In this document: positions 1 through 8,641 of the stretch, in pieces
Numbering within the stretch: the stretch's first letter is position 1
Layout of the letters: each line of letters opens with the position of its first letter
Source of the DNA: an uncultured Hyphomicrobiales bacterium
GTDB taxonomy: Bacteria; Pseudomonadota; Alphaproteobacteria; Rhizobiales; Xanthobacteraceae
Assembly (NCBI GenBank): GCA_903929045.1
Contig: CAIYTE010000188.1
Span: 1-64,000, forward strand
Direction: 5' to 3'
Length of the DNA stretch: 64,000 nt
Made by a program: the position numbers and the translations under genes
Notes under the pieces: model-generated
Database searches by the model: none
The model's input: the letters and a program-made list of their open reading frames with translations, nothing else
What the model was told of the DNA's origin: nothing

Positions 1-423
1 AAAGGCACCGGTCCGGCCGTGACCGATCTCATCGGCGGTCAGACACAATTGATGTTCACGACGCTCGCCGGCGTGCTGCCGAATGTCGAAAGCGGCCGCC
101 TGCGCGTCATCGCCGTCACCAGCCTGAAGCGCAGCGCGCTACTGCCCGATGTGCCGACCGCCATCGAAGCTGGCCTGAAGGACTTCGTCGTGTTCGAATG
201 GTACGGCCTCAACGCGCCGAAGGGCACACCGAAAGAAGCCATTGCCCGCATGAACGCGGAAATGAAGAAGGTGCTTGCGATGCCGGACGTGCAGGAGCGC
301 ATGCAGAAAATCGGCGCCGAGCCGGTCGCAGGCGGCACGCCGGAGGAATTTCAGACCTTCGTCGACAATGAGATCGAGAAGTGGGGCAAGATCGTGCGCG
401 AGGCGAATATCAAGCCGGAGTAA
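1..423 (+). CDS. Bug/TctC-family periplasmic solute receptor, 5'-truncated by window edge
   Basis: The reading frame is open from the first base and continues the Bug fold (KGTGPAVTDLIGGQ, then LRVIAVTSLKRS and LPDVPT), so the GTG at 19 is not the real start; the N-terminal half lies outside the window. Bug/TctC proteins are secreted receptors that bind carboxylates or other small organic acids, classically for tripartite tricarboxylate transporters. The visible part covers the second lobe: the conserved hinge segment, the GLKDFVVFEWYGLNAPKGTP loop and the C-terminal helix. The MmgE/PrpD gene follows after 2 bases, so the two are almost certainly co-transcribed. No TctA or TctB membrane gene is visible. 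Substrate unknown. Confidence 0.9.
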   Translation, partial: KGTGPAVTDLIGGQTQLMFTTLAGVLPNVESGRLRVIAVTSLKRSALLPDVPTAIEAGLKDFVVFEWYGLNAPKGTPKEAIARMNAEMKKVLAMPDVQERMQKIGAEPVAGGTPEEFQTFVDNEIEKWGKIVREANIKPE

Positions 424-425
424 AC

Positions 426-1799
426 ATGCCCACGATCGCGCAACAGCTCGCGGACTTCGTTGTCGGATTCGATCTCGCGGCGGTGCCTGCCTCCGCGCAA
501 CGCCGCGCCAAGCATCTGTTTCTCGATACGCTCGGCGCGGCGCTTGCCTCGTCGTCCTTCGATTTCGGCGAAAAGGCTGCGCGCGGGCTGAAAGCCGTCG
601 AGGGCGGTACAACGTCGGTCATCGGGCTGAAGGACAAGCTGACGCTCAAGGATGCTGCGCTGGTCAATGGCATCCTCGTGCACGGTCTCGATTACGACGA
701 CACCTCGATCTACGGCCGTGTGCATCCGAGTTCGTTCTGCGGCACGACCGCCTTTACGCTCGGCGCGCATCGCCGCCTGAGCGGGGCCGACGTGATGGCG
801 GCCTACCTCGCCGGACTCGAATGCTCGGTGCGTATCGGTTCCATCGCCAAGGGCGGCTTCCAGAAGAAGGGCTTTCACCCGACCGGCATCGTCGCGTCAT
901 TCGGCGCGGCGCTTGTGGCAGGCCGGCTGATGAAGCTTTCGCCTGAGCAGACCGCGATGGCGCAAGGCATCGCATACGCGACTGCCGCAGGTAATCAGGA
1001 ATTCGCCGCCACCATGGCGTGGACCAAGCGCATGCATCCCGGTTGGGGCGCGGCGGGTGGGATCACCGCGGCGGCGCTCGCGAGCGAAGGCTTCACCGGA
1101 CCGCCAATGTCGTATGAAGGCAAGTTCGGCCTCTTTCCGCTGTATCTCGGCGGCACCGATTGGGATTACAGCCTCGCCACCAAGGAACTGGGCCAGACTT
1201 GGCTGGTCGAAGGCATTTCGATGAAGCCGTTGCCGGCGTGCTTCTTCAACGTGCCGCTGATCGATGCCGCGTTGCGCATTGCCACTGACCACAAGCCGTC
1301 GGCTACCGATATCGCGCGCATCGAGGTGCTGCTGCCGGAAGCCGCGATCAACACCGTGTGCGAGCCGCGCGCGACCAAAAGCCGCCCGGCCGACAGCTAC
1401 GCGGCGCAATTCAGCGCCTATTATGTCGTTGCCAGCACGCTGGGCCGCGGCCGTTTCTCGCTCGACGATTTGGCGCCGGAGAAGCTCGGCGATCCCGCCA
1501 TTATGGCGATCGCTGACAAGGTGCAGTACGCGGTCGATCCGAAAACGACGTTTCCCAGACACTATGCCGGCGCGGTCGTCGTGCACATGAAGGACGGCCG
1601 CGTGATCGAAGCCCGCGAGGACGTCGACCGTGGCTCGCCGCAACGTCCGCTCACCGAAACGGATGTGATCGCCAAGTTCAGGGGCAGCGCGGCGCGATCC
1701 GCAGTCGCCGCCAATGCCGAACGCATTGTCGATATGGCGATGAATCTCGAAATGCTGAAAGATACGCACGAACTGGCTGCGCTGCTGTCGCCGGCCTGA
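426..1799 (+). CDS. MmgE/PrpD family protein
   Basis: A 457-residue protein of the MmgE/PrpD family, which includes 2-methylcitrate dehydratase (PrpD), cis-aconitate decarboxylase and many uncharacterised lyases or isomerases of carboxylic acids. Family features include the N-terminal all-helical domain with AKHLFLDTLG, the HGLDYDDT motif around residue 80, the GFHPTG segment near residue 155 and the KPLPACFFNVPLIDAA segment in the second half. The ATG at 426 follows the receptor stop by 2 bases; an upstream in-frame extension would only overlap the receptor gene. Sitting behind a Bug receptor it probably processes the acid that receptor binds. It lacks prpB/prpC neighbours, so a methylcitrate role is unlikely. 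Confidence 0.85.
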   Translation: MPTIAQQLADFVVGFDLAAVPASAQRRAKHLFLDTLGAALASSSFDFGEKAARGLKAVEGGTTSVIGLKDKLTLKDAALVNGILVHGLDYDDTSIYGRVHPSSFCGTTAFTLGAHRRLSGADVMAAYLAGLECSVRIGSIAKGGFQKKGFHPTGIVASFGAALVAGRLMKLSPEQTAMAQGIAYATAAGNQEFAATMAWTKRMHPGWGAAGGITAAALASEGFTGPPMSYEGKFGLFPLYLGGTDWDYSLATKELGQTWLVEGISMKPLPACFFNVPLIDAALRIATDHKPSATDIARIEVLLPEAAINTVCEPRATKSRPADSYAAQFSAYYVVASTLGRGRFSLDDLAPEKLGDPAIMAIADKVQYAVDPKTTFPRHYAGAVVVHMKDGRVIEAREDVDRGSPQRPLTETDVIAKFRGSAARSAVAANAERIVDMAMNLEMLKDTHELAALLSPA

Positions 1800-1813
1800 A
1801 TACGGACAGTGAC

Positions 1814-2317
1814 ATGATCTTCATGAGCCAGAGCGGCCTGCTCGATCCCTCACGCGAAGCGGACTGGGACCTCTGGTATGTCGACCATCTCGACTTGATG
1901 CGCAGCGTGCCGGGTTTTCATTCGGCACAGCGCTTCAAGACCAAGAGTCCCGGCTATTCACCATCGACCGCGATGTACACGCTCGAATCCGCCGACGTGT
2001 TCAATGATCCCTATTATCTGAGCAAGCGCGGCATGGGCGAATGGAAGCCGCTCATCGACACTCGCTGGTACAAGCGCAACCTGTTCGATGGCCTCGACGT
2101 CGCGCCGCATGTTGCCGACGATCAGGTGTTGCTGATGGCAGACCGCGCCGCGCCGGACGCGGCGCTGCCGGGCATGACGTGGTTACGTGCGGTCGCCATC
2201 GACAAGTCGACGCCGTATCGCGGCATTAAAGTCGTTTCGGCCGGGGAGGTCGCCCAATGGACAGCAGTACAGGATGCCGCTGTGTATCGGCCTTTTTCTT
2301 TTCAAGTGCGCAACTAA
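1814..2317 (+). CDS. Small EthD-like / dimeric alpha-beta barrel protein
   Basis: 167 residues, starting 14 bases after the MmgE/PrpD stop and therefore probably the third gene of the same transcript. The opening IFMSQSGLLDPSREADWDLWYVDHL pattern, with a tryptophan-rich DWDLWYVDH followed by VPGFHSAQRF, resembles EthD and related ferredoxin-like dimeric barrels that act on small organic molecules. The C-terminal half (residues 100-167) looks like a second degenerate repeat (LLMADRAAP... MTWLRAVAI). No signal peptide or membrane segment. Function is not known; the barrel assignment rests on pattern only. Confidence 0.65.
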   Translation: MIFMSQSGLLDPSREADWDLWYVDHLDLMRSVPGFHSAQRFKTKSPGYSPSTAMYTLESADVFNDPYYLSKRGMGEWKPLIDTRWYKRNLFDGLDVAPHVADDQVLLMADRAAPDAALPGMTWLRAVAIDKSTPYRGIKVVSAGEVAQWTAVQDAAVYRPFSFQVRN

Positions 2318-2680
2318 GTTAGTGCCCAGCCCGCGGATTGCGTATCAGGCCGGGCACGCTGCGGCGATCTCGCCGTTTCCAATGTCTCCCGTGACCGTGC
2401 GACGATCTCGTATTGTTGCTTCACCGGCATGGCCGTCCGCCAATTTCAGGCGATCGGCGCTGTTTGTCCCTATTCACAGTCCGGGCCCTACCTTTTGACC
2501 ATCTTCTTTCGGGCCCGCTGAACGCGATAAGGCGCGTCAGGGTGGTGCTATTGGGGTGTTGAATCGCTCGCGGTTCGCGGAGTGGCGTATTATTTGCTGA
2601 CTCCTCAATTCGTCCGGTACCCCGGCCGTTTTGACGGTAAGCTCGTGGAGCCGGATGAAGCAATGCGTTCTGGAGTTTAG
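2318..2680. other. Intergenic region without a convincing gene
   Basis: 363 bases between the barrel-like gene and the flavoprotein gene. Short open frames exist but have arginine- and serine-rich translations typical of non-coding frames in GC-rich DNA. The only structured signal found is a sigma54-type -24/-12 element at 2583-2598 facing the flavoprotein gene. A good ribosome-binding site (GGAG, 2672-2675) precedes the ATG at 2681. Confidence 0.6.
2583..2598 (+). promoter_or_regulatory. Candidate sigma54 (RpoN) promoter for the flavoprotein-amidohydrolase-amidase operon
   Basis: TGGCGT-ATTAT-TTGCT matches the sigma54 consensus TGGCAC-N5-TTGCW at 9 of 11 defined positions. The invariant GG (2584-2585) and GC (2596-2597) are exactly 12 bases apart. 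A start near 2609 would leave a leader of about 70 bases. Found by eye; no enhancer-binding-protein gene is in the window. Confidence 0.5.
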
Positions 2681-4219
2681 ATGGATAAGTACGTGAAAGA
2701 CGACGGGTCCGTTTCGCCACCGCATCATGACCCCGTCGAAATCGCCGGCTGGATGCCCGACGTGCCGTATGTCGACGAAAGTGCCTTTGCGGAAGGCAAG
2801 GTGCGGTTACCGAAGACAATCGACGAACTGGCTGCCCACGCGCGCCGCGAAATGAATATTGCCCGCTATCCGGCCAAGCAGTGGTGCCTGCCGCGCACAA
2901 GCCCGGACGGTACAAAGGCGCTCGACGTGCTCGTGGTCGGCGGCGGGCAGGCCGGTTTCGGCGTCGCCCATGCGCTCAAGCGCGTCCACATCGACAACAT
3001 TCTCGTGGTCGAGACCGCGCGGCGGGGTGGGGAGGGCCCGTGGGGCACCTACGCCCGCATGCCGACGCTGCGCACGCACAAGGACAATGGCGGCCTCGAA
3101 AGCGGCATTCCGTCTTTGTCGTTTAGGGCGTGGTATGAGGTGCAGCACGGCTACGGGAGTTGGCAGTCGCTCTACAAGGTGCCGACGGCCGCGTGGCACG
3201 CCTATCTGTCCTGGTTTCGCGATGTCGCGGACATTCCGGTGCGAAACGAGACTCGCTTTGAAGGTTTCAGCCGTGATCCGGGCGGCCTGATCGCCGCGCG
3301 CGTCGCCGGACCCACGGGCAGTTACACGCTGTTCACCCGCGCGCTGGTGCTTGCCACCGGTATCGAGGGCAACGGCATTCGCAATCTTCCCGGGTTGATC
3401 GGTGACGACATTCCGCGCGCGGCCTATGCGCACACTCATGACGACATCGACTTTGCCGCGCTGAAGGGACAAAAAGTCCTGGTGCTTGGCGGCGGGGCGT
3501 CCGCTTACGACAATGCCATCATGGCCGCTCTGGCCGGCGCCGATACATACATCTTTCACCGCATGAAGGAATTGGTCTCGGTCAATCCCGGCACATGGGG
3601 CGAATTCAACGGCTATCTGGCGCACTACGTCGAATTGCCGCCGGAGGAGAAATGGCGCTTCTCCAAAACCTTCGGCACCATCAAGAGCGGTCCGCCGGTT
3701 GCGACGCTACGGCGGGCGCAGTCGCTGGAGAATTTGGTCATTCATCCGGGCGAAGGCTGGACCAAAGTAGCGCGCGAAGACGGCCGTCTCGCCGTGATGA
3801 CCGCAAAGGGCACCTATGACGCGGACTTCCTGATCCTGGGTACGGGTTATCGGATGGATCTGTCCGCCGTTCCGTCGCTCAAAGATCATCTCGGCGAGAT
3901 CGCGCTCTGGCGCGACATGTACACGCCGCCGGCGGACCTGCCCGGCAATGGTCTTGAACTCTCTCCCTGGCTCAATCCGGATTTCACCTTCTGTCCGAAG
4001 CCGGGAGGCCCGCGCACCTGGCACGACCAAGTGTTCAATTTTTCACGCGGGGCCCAATTGTCCATGGGCGTGCAGACCATCGGCCTGTCCGGCATTCGCT
4101 TTGGCATGGCGCGGCTCGCCGCCAGCGTGGAAAAGTACTTTTTCAAGGAAGACAGCGCGGTCTATCTTAAAGGACTGCAAAGCTGGCAGACCCGCGACCT
4201 CGCCGCGCTGGATACGTAA
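2681..4219 (+). CDS. FAD/NAD(P)-dependent oxidoreductase, flavin monooxygenase-like
   Basis: 512 residues. After an unusual N-terminal extension of about 80 residues comes an FAD-binding Rossmann motif (LVVGGGQAGFGVAHALKR, about 84-101), then a second dinucleotide-binding motif (VLVLGGGASAYDNA, about 267-280) and a late ILGTGYRMDL segment (about 385-394) typical of CzcO/flavin-containing monooxygenase-like proteins. These enzymes oxygenate N-, S- or C-centres using NAD(P)H and O2. It is the first gene behind the sigma54-like element and precedes a ring-opening amidohydrolase by 54 bases, so it may oxidise a heterocycle before ring cleavage; that role is inference. The start has GGAG five bases upstream. 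Confidence 0.82.
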   Translation: MDKYVKDDGSVSPPHHDPVEIAGWMPDVPYVDESAFAEGKVRLPKTIDELAAHARREMNIARYPAKQWCLPRTSPDGTKALDVLVVGGGQAGFGVAHALKRVHIDNILVVETARRGGEGPWGTYARMPTLRTHKDNGGLESGIPSLSFRAWYEVQHGYGSWQSLYKVPTAAWHAYLSWFRDVADIPVRNETRFEGFSRDPGGLIAARVAGPTGSYTLFTRALVLATGIEGNGIRNLPGLIGDDIPRAAYAHTHDDIDFAALKGQKVLVLGGGASAYDNAIMAALAGADTYIFHRMKELVSVNPGTWGEFNGYLAHYVELPPEEKWRFSKTFGTIKSGPPVATLRRAQSLENLVIHPGEGWTKVAREDGRLAVMTAKGTYDADFLILGTGYRMDLSAVPSLKDHLGEIALWRDMYTPPADLPGNGLELSPWLNPDFTFCPKPGGPRTWHDQVFNFSRGAQLSMGVQTIGLSGIRFGMARLAASVEKYFFKEDSAVYLKGLQSWQTRDLAALDT

Positions 4220-4273
4220 GATCGCCGCGTGATCTCTGACGATCGAGATGCGCTAAAATTCGACGGAGTTTTT

Positions 4274-5374
4274 ATGCATATCAATGTTCACAAGGTCGAC
4301 ATGGCCTCGCCGAGCGATGTATCGGGCCTGGTGGCCTTGATCGACGCCGGTACGGTCGATCCGGCGACGATCATCGCCTTGATCGGAAAAACGGAAGGCA
4401 ATGGCGGCGCTAATGATTTCACCCGCGGTTTTGCCACGCTGTCGTATCAATTGCTGCTTGCGAAGCATTTGAAGCTGACGCCGGACGAAATTGGCAAGCG
4501 CATTGCTTTCGTCTGGTCGGGCGGCACCGAAGGCGTGCTGTCGCCGCACGCGACGATCCTGACCAAGACGGAAGCGCAGGGTACCCCCGATGGCGCCAAG
4601 CGGCTTGCGATGGGGATTGCGCTGACTGACACCATCCCGCCGGAGGATGTCGGCACCAAGAAGCATGCGTCCGCAGTTGCGGACGCGGTTCGTCGCGCCA
4701 TGTCGGAAGCCGGCATCAATGGTCTCAACGACGTGCACTACGTTCAGGTCAAAGGCCCCTTGCTGACGCCTGCGGGGATCGCGGATGCCGACAAGCGCGG
4801 CGTCACAACAGCGACCAGAGACCCCAATGGCTCGAAGGTTTTTGCGCGGGGCGCCATGGCGCTGGGCGTGGCCTTGGGTCTTGGCGAAATCACGCAAGCG
4901 GCGTTCGACGCCACGCGGATCGCCGCCGATCTCGATGTCTATTCGGCGGTTGCCGCGACATCGGCGGGCGGTGAGCTCACGAGTTGCGAGATACTGCTGT
5001 TCGGAAATTCGAGCAAGGCGACCAGCCCGTTCCGCATGGGGCACGCGGTCCTCGCCGACGCGATCGACGCCAGCGGCGTTCGCCGCGCGCTGGCCAGCGC
5101 GGGGCTGACGCTTTCCGCGGAACCGACGAAAGACGAAACGTCCCGTATCGCCGCGATCTTTGCCAAGGCGGAAGCGAGTCCCACCGGCAAGATCAGGGGG
5201 CACCGCAACACGATGTTGTCCGACGCCGACATCAACTATGAGCGCCACGCGCGCGCGGCCTTGGGCGCCGTTATCGCTTCTCTTACGTCCGACACCGCGA
5301 TTTTCGTGTCCGGCGGGACGGAGCATCAATGTCCGCCCGGCGAAGCACCCATCGCGGCCATCGTCCGGATATGA
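4274..5374 (+). CDS. Ring-opening amidohydrolase (cyanuric acid hydrolase / barbiturase family)
   Basis: 366 residues from the ATG at 4274, which has GGAG five bases upstream; the alternative start at 4229 adds 15 atypical residues. The family hydrolyses a C-N bond of cyanuric acid or barbiturate and uses three pseudo-symmetric repeats, each giving a Lys-Ser pair. All three pairs are visible: K39 in GKTEGNG with S82 in WSGGTEG; K160 in VQVKGPLL with S230 in TSAGGE; K298 in FAKAE with S346 in VSGGTEHQ. Length fits AtzD/TrzD (about 360-370). Sequence alone does not separate cyanuric acid hydrolase from barbiturase or newer specificities. Its stop overlaps the amidase start (ATGA). Confidence 0.9.
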   Translation: MHINVHKVDMASPSDVSGLVALIDAGTVDPATIIALIGKTEGNGGANDFTRGFATLSYQLLLAKHLKLTPDEIGKRIAFVWSGGTEGVLSPHATILTKTEAQGTPDGAKRLAMGIALTDTIPPEDVGTKKHASAVADAVRRAMSEAGINGLNDVHYVQVKGPLLTPAGIADADKRGVTTATRDPNGSKVFARGAMALGVALGLGEITQAAFDATRIAADLDVYSAVAATSAGGELTSCEILLFGNSSKATSPFRMGHAVLADAIDASGVRRALASAGLTLSAEPTKDETSRIAAIFAKAEASPTGKIRGHRNTMLSDADINYERHARAALGAVIASLTSDTAIFVSGGTEHQCPPGEAPIAAIVRI

Positions 5375-6744
5375 GTTTTGCCGCGCCGCTCTGGACGCTG
5401 ACCGCTGAGCAACTGACCCGGGCCTACGGGGCGCGGACAGCGACGCCCAGCGACGCGCTGGATTCCATTCTCGCGCGCCATGACGAGATCAATCCGCGTA
5501 TCAACGCCGTCGTGACGCTGGATCGTGATGGTGCGAGAGCCGCCGCGGCGCAAAGCACGGAGCGATGGCGGAACGGCGCGTCCAAAAGCGCGCTCGACGG
5601 CGTGCCGATGACGGTCAAAGATAACATCAATGTCGCCGGGCTGCGGACGACCTGGGGTAGCCGGCTCTACGCCGACCATGTGCCGCCGCACGACGAAACA
5701 CCTGTCGCCAGACTGCGCGACGCCGGCGCGGTGATTGTCGGCAAAACGAATGTGCCGGAGTTCACCGTGCACGGCATCACCGACAACGCGTTGTTCGGGG
5801 CAACCCGTAACCCCTGGAATCTCGCGCTCACGCCGGGCGGCTCAAGCGGCGGCGCGGTCGCGGCGGTGGCGTCGGCCATCGGCCCGCTCGCTCTGTGTAC
5901 CGATGGCGGCGGCTCGATCCGGCGGCCGGCCGGCCACACCGGACTTGTCGGCTTCAAACCGTCGCGTGGGTTGGTACGGCGCGCGCATGGACTGCCGGCG
6001 ATTCTGAACGATTTCGAAGTCGCCGGACCCATCGGTCGTAGCCTCCGCGATGTCAGAATCATGCTTTCCGTCATCGCAGGCAGGCAACCGGCTTCGCCCG
6101 CAGCGCCGGCAAGGCCGTTGCGCATCGCCTACATCCCCACCTTCGCCGACGCGCCGGTCGATCCAGATATCGCCCGCAGTGTCGCGGCCGCCGCCGCGAC
6201 GTTTGCGAGACAAAGTCATGCTGTCGAGCAACTCGACAATTTCACTTTGGCCGAACCGATCGGTGCGATCTGGCCCATGCTGAGCGAAACCGGCGTTGCC
6301 TGGCTGATGGATCAGCATCCGGGCCGCGATGGTGATATCGGTCCGGGTGTGGCCGCGATGGCCCAGCGCGGGCGGGCGCACACCGCGCGGGATTATCTGA
6401 ATCTGCTTCTGACGATCGCTGCCGTGGAGCAGGAATTCATCGCGCTGTTCGAGCGCTTCGACATCTTGTTGCTGCCGACGACAGCCGCGCAGCCGTGGCC
6501 TGTCGGCGTATCGCATCCGGAAACGATTGCCGGGCGTCCGGCGGGACCGCGCGGCCACGCCGTCTTTACCGCCTTCGCCAATGCTTTGGGGCTCCCGGCC
6601 ATCTCCGTGCCCGGTCAGCCTGCCGCTGACGGCATGCCGATCGGCATACAGCTTTGCGGTGCGTGCGGCGCCGACGAGCTTGTGTTTCAAGCCGCGGCGG
6701 TTATCGCGGCCGACAATGTCACCGCGATCCAGCTCCGAAGCTGA
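5371..6744 (+). CDS. Amidase signature family hydrolase (AtzE-like position)
   Basis: 457 residues from the ATG at 5371, which overlaps the preceding stop codon as ATGA. Amidase signature enzymes use a Ser-cisSer-Lys triad: K83 in VPMTVKDN, S158 in TPGGSSGG and S182 in DGGGSIRRPAG are all present. Translational coupling to a cyanuric-acid-hydrolase-family gene mirrors s-triazine pathways, where an amidase (AtzE or a biuret-type hydrolase) degrades the ring-opened product. No AtzG-like small partner gene is present, so it is not a simple copy of the AtzG/AtzE pair. The substrate is probably the carboxylated or linear product of the preceding enzyme (inference). Confidence 0.88.
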   Translation: MSFAAPLWTLTAEQLTRAYGARTATPSDALDSILARHDEINPRINAVVTLDRDGARAAAAQSTERWRNGASKSALDGVPMTVKDNINVAGLRTTWGSRLYADHVPPHDETPVARLRDAGAVIVGKTNVPEFTVHGITDNALFGATRNPWNLALTPGGSSGGAVAAVASAIGPLALCTDGGGSIRRPAGHTGLVGFKPSRGLVRRAHGLPAILNDFEVAGPIGRSLRDVRIMLSVIAGRQPASPAAPARPLRIAYIPTFADAPVDPDIARSVAAAAATFARQSHAVEQLDNFTLAEPIGAIWPMLSETGVAWLMDQHPGRDGDIGPGVAAMAQRGRAHTARDYLNLLLTIAAVEQEFIALFERFDILLLPTTAAQPWPVGVSHPETIAGRPAGPRGHAVFTAFANALGLPAISVPGQPAADGMPIGIQLCGACGADELVFQAAAVIAADNVTAIQLRS

Positions 6745-6749
6745 ACGCG

Positions 6750-7559
6750 TCAGGATCGGCGCGGGGCGCTCTTCGTTGCGCCATAGGGTAGGACGAACGG
6801 CAATCCGGCGGGCGGAACGCGGCCCACGGCGCCGCTGACGCCAAACACATCGGTCAACAGTGCATCCGTGATGGTGGCGTGCGGCGCGCCGTCGGCGGCA
6901 AGCCGGCCGCGATCCAGCATGACGATGCGCTTGGCGAAGAGGGCGGCGAGATTGAGGTCATGCATGATCGTGACGATGGTCGTGCCGCGCCCGCTGCATC
7001 GTTCGACAATCGCCAGCAGATCGAGCTGATGGCGCAGATCAAGCGCCGCGGTGGGTTCATCCAATAGCAGGGTGCCGGGACCGAATTTCGCCTCGCCGCA
7101 TTGCAACTGAACCAGCACGCGCGCCAGATGGGCGCGTTGCTGCTCGCCGCCGGACAGCGTGCCGATGATGCGGTCACGCAAACTGTCGAGGTCGACCTCG
7201 GCCAGCGCCGCGTCGACAAAGTTACTGACGGCGCTGTCGCCGCGCTCGCCCGCGCCCATGCGTACTACGTCTGCGACAGTGAAGGGGAACGCGACCGAAA
7301 CGTGTTGTGAGAGCACGGCGCGGCGAAGCGCCAGCGCGCCCGGTTTCATCGCGCGCGGGTTTTCGCCTTTCAGCAGAACGATGCCGCCGCTCGGCGCGAT
7401 CTCGCCCGCAAGTGCGCGCAGCAACGTCGATTTACCTGCACCGTTCGGCCCGACCAGCGCCACCGTCTCGCCTGGCGTAATCGAGAGCGAGACTTTATCG
7501 AGCAACGCCTTGGCGCCGACGCGGACGGTTAGTTCGTGGGTCTCGATGATGGCGCTCAT
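6750..7559 (-). CDS. hmuV: Haem ABC transporter ATP-binding protein HmuV
   Basis: 269-residue ATPase with Walker A GPNGAGKST (37-45), signature LSGGEQQ (135-141) and Walker B LLLDEP (164-169), followed by a switch histidine in IMHDLNLAALFA. It powers haem import through HmuU with HmuT as periplasmic receptor. It is last of hemP-hmuT-hmuU-hmuV and its start overlaps the hmuU stop by 4 bases (ATGA). It converges tail to tail with the amidase gene only 5 bases away, with no obvious terminator between. Assignment rests on FecCD-type context and the adjacent haem receptor. Confidence 0.93.
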   Translation of the reverse strand: MSAIIETHELTVRVGAKALLDKVSLSITPGETVALVGPNGAGKSTLLRALAGEIAPSGGIVLLKGENPRAMKPGALALRRAVLSQHVSVAFPFTVADVVRMGAGERGDSAVSNFVDAALAEVDLDSLRDRIIGTLSGGEQQRAHLARVLVQLQCGEAKFGPGTLLLDEPTAALDLRHQLDLLAIVERCSGRGTTIVTIMHDLNLAALFAKRIVMLDRGRLAADGAPHATITDALLTDVFGVSGAVGRVPPAGLPFVLPYGATKSAPRRS

Positions 7560-8641
7560 AGGCCGACCAAGGAGCGCTGCCGCAGCAGGATGGCGAGAAA
7601 GACCGGCGCGCCGACGATCGCGGTCAGAACGCCGATCGGCACTTCCGCCGGCGCGGCGATGGTGCGGGCACAGGTATCAGCGCCGATGAGCAGGATCGCG
7701 CCGGCGCAGGCCGAGGCCGGAAGCAGCAGCCGATGGCCTGGACCGATGATCAGGCGCAAAAGGTGCGGCACGACGATGCCGACAAAACCGATGACACCGG
7801 CGAAGGCGACCGCCGCGCCCGTCATGGCGGAGACGAGGATGATGGCGAGCCGCTTCAGGCGTTCGACTTCGACGCCCATGTAAAAAGCCTCGGCCTCACC
7901 GAGGACGAGAAGGTCGAGACCCCGGGCGATGAACGGCATGACGATCAGCATCGCGATGACGAAGGGGGCCACGATAGCCACCTTTTCCCACGTCGCGCCG
8001 CCGAGCGAGCCCAGCAGCCAGAAGGTGATGTCACGGAGCTGCCGGTCATCGGCGACAAAGACGAGCAAACCAATGCCGGCATTGGCAAGGGCCGCAATGG
8101 CGAGACCGCCCAGCAGAAAAATCGCGATGGATGTGCGGTTCTCGCGGGTCGCGATGCGGTGCAGGACCCAGGTTGTCAGCAGCGAGCCGGCGAAGGCCGC
8201 GATGGGCAACAGCTCAAAGGGAAGCGGCGTTTGGCTTGCCGCCAGCAGGCGGTCGCCGGCGACGATGCTGGCCGCCGCCGCCAAGGCGCCGCCGCTCGAC
8301 ACGCCAACCAGTGCGGGATCGGCCAAGGGGTTGCGGAACAGGCCCTGCATGATGGCGCCGCTGGCCGCGAGCAGGGCGCCGATCATCATCGTGATGGCGA
8401 TGCGCGGTAGCCGCACCGACCACAATACGAGTTGATCGCGCGCCAACGTCGCCGCGTCGGCGGTATTAGACCAAAGCCCCAAGGCAGCTGGAATGCGCGA
8501 GAGGGGAATGCCCGCAGCGCCCGTGGCGGCCGCCATCAACGTGACGCCCACGAGGAGGAGCAGAAGGACTGCCAACAGAACGCTACCGCCGGCCGTGGAC
8601 CGCCAGCCAATGACCGGGGATTCGGGGACGTGACTCGTCAT
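7556..8641 (-). CDS. hmuU: Haem ABC transporter permease HmuU (FecCD/BtuC family)
   Basis: 361 residues, highly hydrophobic, with the many transmembrane helices of the BtuC/FecCD fold. Recognisable family stretches are LWSVRLPRIAITMMIGA and GLFRNPLADPALVGVSSGGAL near residues 73-125, and FVGIVVPHLLRLIIGPGHR near residue 290, which contacts the ATPase. A proline-flanked N-terminal tail precedes the first helix. Coupled by 4-base overlaps to hmuT upstream and hmuV downstream, which fits equimolar synthesis of the complex in the inner membrane. Confidence 0.93.
   Translation of the reverse strand: MTSHVPESPVIGWRSTAGGSVLLAVLLLLLVGVTLMAAATGAAGIPLSRIPAALGLWSNTADAATLARDQLVLWSVRLPRIAITMMIGALLAASGAIMQGLFRNPLADPALVGVSSGGALAAAASIVAGDRLLAASQTPLPFELLPIAAFAGSLLTTWVLHRIATRENRTSIAIFLLGGLAIAALANAGIGLLVFVADDRQLRDITFWLLGSLGGATWEKVAIVAPFVIAMLIVMPFIARGLDLLVLGEAEAFYMGVEVERLKRLAIILVSAMTGAAVAFAGVIGFVGIVVPHLLRLIIGPGHRLLLPASACAGAILLIGADTCARTIAAPAEVPIGVLTAIVGAPVFLAILLRQRSLVGL

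Noticed and set aside
2187-2498. 103-codon open frame over the end of the barrel-like gene
   Set aside because: Ser/Arg/Pro-rich, no ribosome-binding site and overlapping a better frame.
5374-6750. An AtzG-like small subunit gene near the amidase
   Set aside because: No free space or suitable small frame beside the amidase; the downstream gap is 5 bases.
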